Positions 63,099-64,000 of a DNA stretch of 64,000 nt are shown here, one piece after another (the stretch's first letter is position 1; every line of letters starts with the position of its first letter). Origin of the DNA: Pseudoalteromonas luteoviolacea (GTDB lineage: Bacteria; Pseudomonadota; Gammaproteobacteria; Enterobacterales; Alteromonadaceae). The position numbers and the translations under genes were made by a program. The notes under the pieces are model-generated. The model searched no databases. It had not been told where the DNA came from and saw nothing but the letters and a program-made list of their open reading frames with translations. The stretch spans positions 1,516,001-1,580,000 of the forward strand of contig NZ_CP015411.1 in the NCBI RefSeq assembly GCF_001750165.1. The letters are read 5' to 3'.

Positions 63099-64000
63099 AT
63101 GGTTTATAACATTCGAGAAAAACAATTTAAGTTAAAACATTCTGTGGTGGCTTTACAAAAAGTACTTGGAGTGTGCTTACTAAGTGGCTTATTAGCCGCA
63201 TGTAGCGATAACGATGATGAAGTTGTGACAGTAGAGGAAACCGTCACGCCAATACCTGTTGAGACGAGACCTGCCACCGGTCCACTGAGCGATGCGTGTT
63301 TAGAGGCAGAGATTAAGACATTGACTACAGCCAAAGGCGTGGAGTTTATTAGAACGCCAGATATTTGTTTTGACGATTTGCCCGGCTATGACTTTTCAGC
63401 CAACTATTTGGAGCTAGAAGGGCTGAGGTTACATTATGTAGATGAAGGGCCAAAAGAGGGTGAAGTGGTACTGTTACTTCATGGTCAGCCGAGTTGGTCA
63501 TATCTATATCGAAAAATGATCCCAATTTTGGCAGATGCCGGCTATCGTGTCATTGCACTGGATAATATGGGGATGGGTAAGTCGGATAAACCTGTGAATA
63601 CCGCAGTTCATCAATATGAACATCATGTGGCTTGGACTAAGGCATTTATTGATCAGTTACAGCTCACAGATATCAATTTGCTTGTGCAAGACTGGGGCAG
63701 CCTTATCGGGCTGAGAATAGCAGGTAATATGTCTGAGCGGTTTGCCAGAATCGTGGTCGCTAACGGTGATATGCCGATTATCCCGACCGGCAGTAACCCT
63801 TATCAGTTACCGAGCTTTGAGATTGATGAGTCGATCACTTTAGATGCGAGTACGTTTTTTGATTCACGGTCCAGTGACCGTGTCGAAGGGTTTCAGCAAT
63901 GGATCAATTATGCAGCCACTGTTCCTGAGTTGATAGCGGGTGATGTGGTGCAAAAGCTTTCAGCAATTGAATTGAGCGATGCGGAGGTCACAGCATACAA
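63099..64000 (+). CDS. Haloalkane-dehalogenase-like lipoprotein, 5' part
   Basis: At least 300 residues; runs off the right edge. ATG 63099 with AAGGA about ten bases upstream. Signal sequence ending in lipobox LAAC, then an acidic spacer and an alpha/beta-hydrolase domain from about 95. LLHGQPSWSYLYRKM (His128) and LVQDWGSLIGLR (nucleophile Asp198) match haloalkane dehalogenases rather than Ser hydrolases. The acid and base residues should be downstream of the window. A lipid-anchored member is unusual, as most are cytosolic or Sec/Tat-secreted. Confidence 0.85.
   Translation, partial: MVYNIREKQFKLKHSVVALQKVLGVCLLSGLLAACSDNDDEVVTVEETVTPIPVETRPATGPLSDACLEAEIKTLTTAKGVEFIRTPDICFDDLPGYDFSANYLELEGLRLHYVDEGPKEGEVVLLLHGQPSWSYLYRKMIPILADAGYRVIALDNMGMGKSDKPVNTAVHQYEHHVAWTKAFIDQLQLTDINLLVQDWGSLIGLRIAGNMSERFARIVVANGDMPIIPTGSNPYQLPSFEIDESITLDASTFFDSRSSDRVEGFQQWINYAATVPELIAGDVVQKLSAIELSDAEVTAY

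Overview
The window reads as a chromosomal segment of a marine gammaproteobacterium of the Alteromonadales, most likely Pseudoalteromonas or a close relative. The grounds are the conserved frr-uppS-cdsA-dxr-rseP-bamA-skp-lpxD-fabZ-lpxA-lpxB-rnhB-dnaE-accA-tilS order, moderately AT-rich DNA, and secreted proteases with GlyGly-CTERM tails. Genus is inferred from gene order and protein style, not from a database search.

Region 1 (1-18779) is core. It holds the end of frr, then isoprenoid and phospholipid genes (uppS, cdsA, dxr), envelope proteolysis and outer-membrane assembly (rseP, bamA, skp), lipid A and fatty acid genes (lpxD, fabZ, lpxA, lpxB), rnhB, dnaE, convergent accA, then tilS and a small membrane protein. 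Several of these genes start with TTG or GTG. Region 2 (18822-24597) has a diguanylate cyclase, a CPA2 cation/proton antiporter with a TrkA-N domain, a patatin-like phospholipase, a DUF3014-type protein and the 4.5S SRP RNA gene with a clear promoter.

Region 3 (about 24600-35400) is accessory. It has a small lipoprotein and a secreted protein, a tandem array of about 20 GCAATAAA units, and two almost identical Y1/REP-type transposase genes flanking a secreted polymorphic toxin (transglutaminase-like domain plus a C-terminal D...ExK nuclease-like domain) and its probable Imm49-type immunity protein. The second transposase element interrupts an IS4-family transposase gene. Next to it is an unannotated 59-residue Cys-rich peptide with a GG leader, a RiPP-precursor-like gene, divergent from a large hybrid two-component regulator.

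Region 4 (35764-51780) holds that hybrid regulator (propeller, Y_Y_Y, kinase, receiver, AraC), a DUF642-like secreted protein, a hypothetical secreted protein, an LruC-domain protein with a small lipoprotein, and two paralogous trypsin-like proteases. Region 5 (52003-59333) has a TerB-like protein and a metal-homeostasis locus: a COG0523 GTPase and a zinc-finger-deficient DksA paralogue, divergent across a Zur-like palindrome from a Cys-tailed flavoprotein and a FeoB-like GTPase transporter. A YHYH lipoprotein and a small secreted protein follow.

Region 6 (59568-62920, minus strand) is the most novel part. A LytS/LytTR-type two-component system is followed by an XRE regulator, a five-helix membrane protein and three short related double-glycine peptides absent from ordinary ORF calls, plus a decayed fourth leader. 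The genes overlap or nearly abut like an operon. I propose a peptide signalling or bacteriocin-like system. The window ends in a haloalkane-dehalogenase-like lipoprotein that runs off the right edge.
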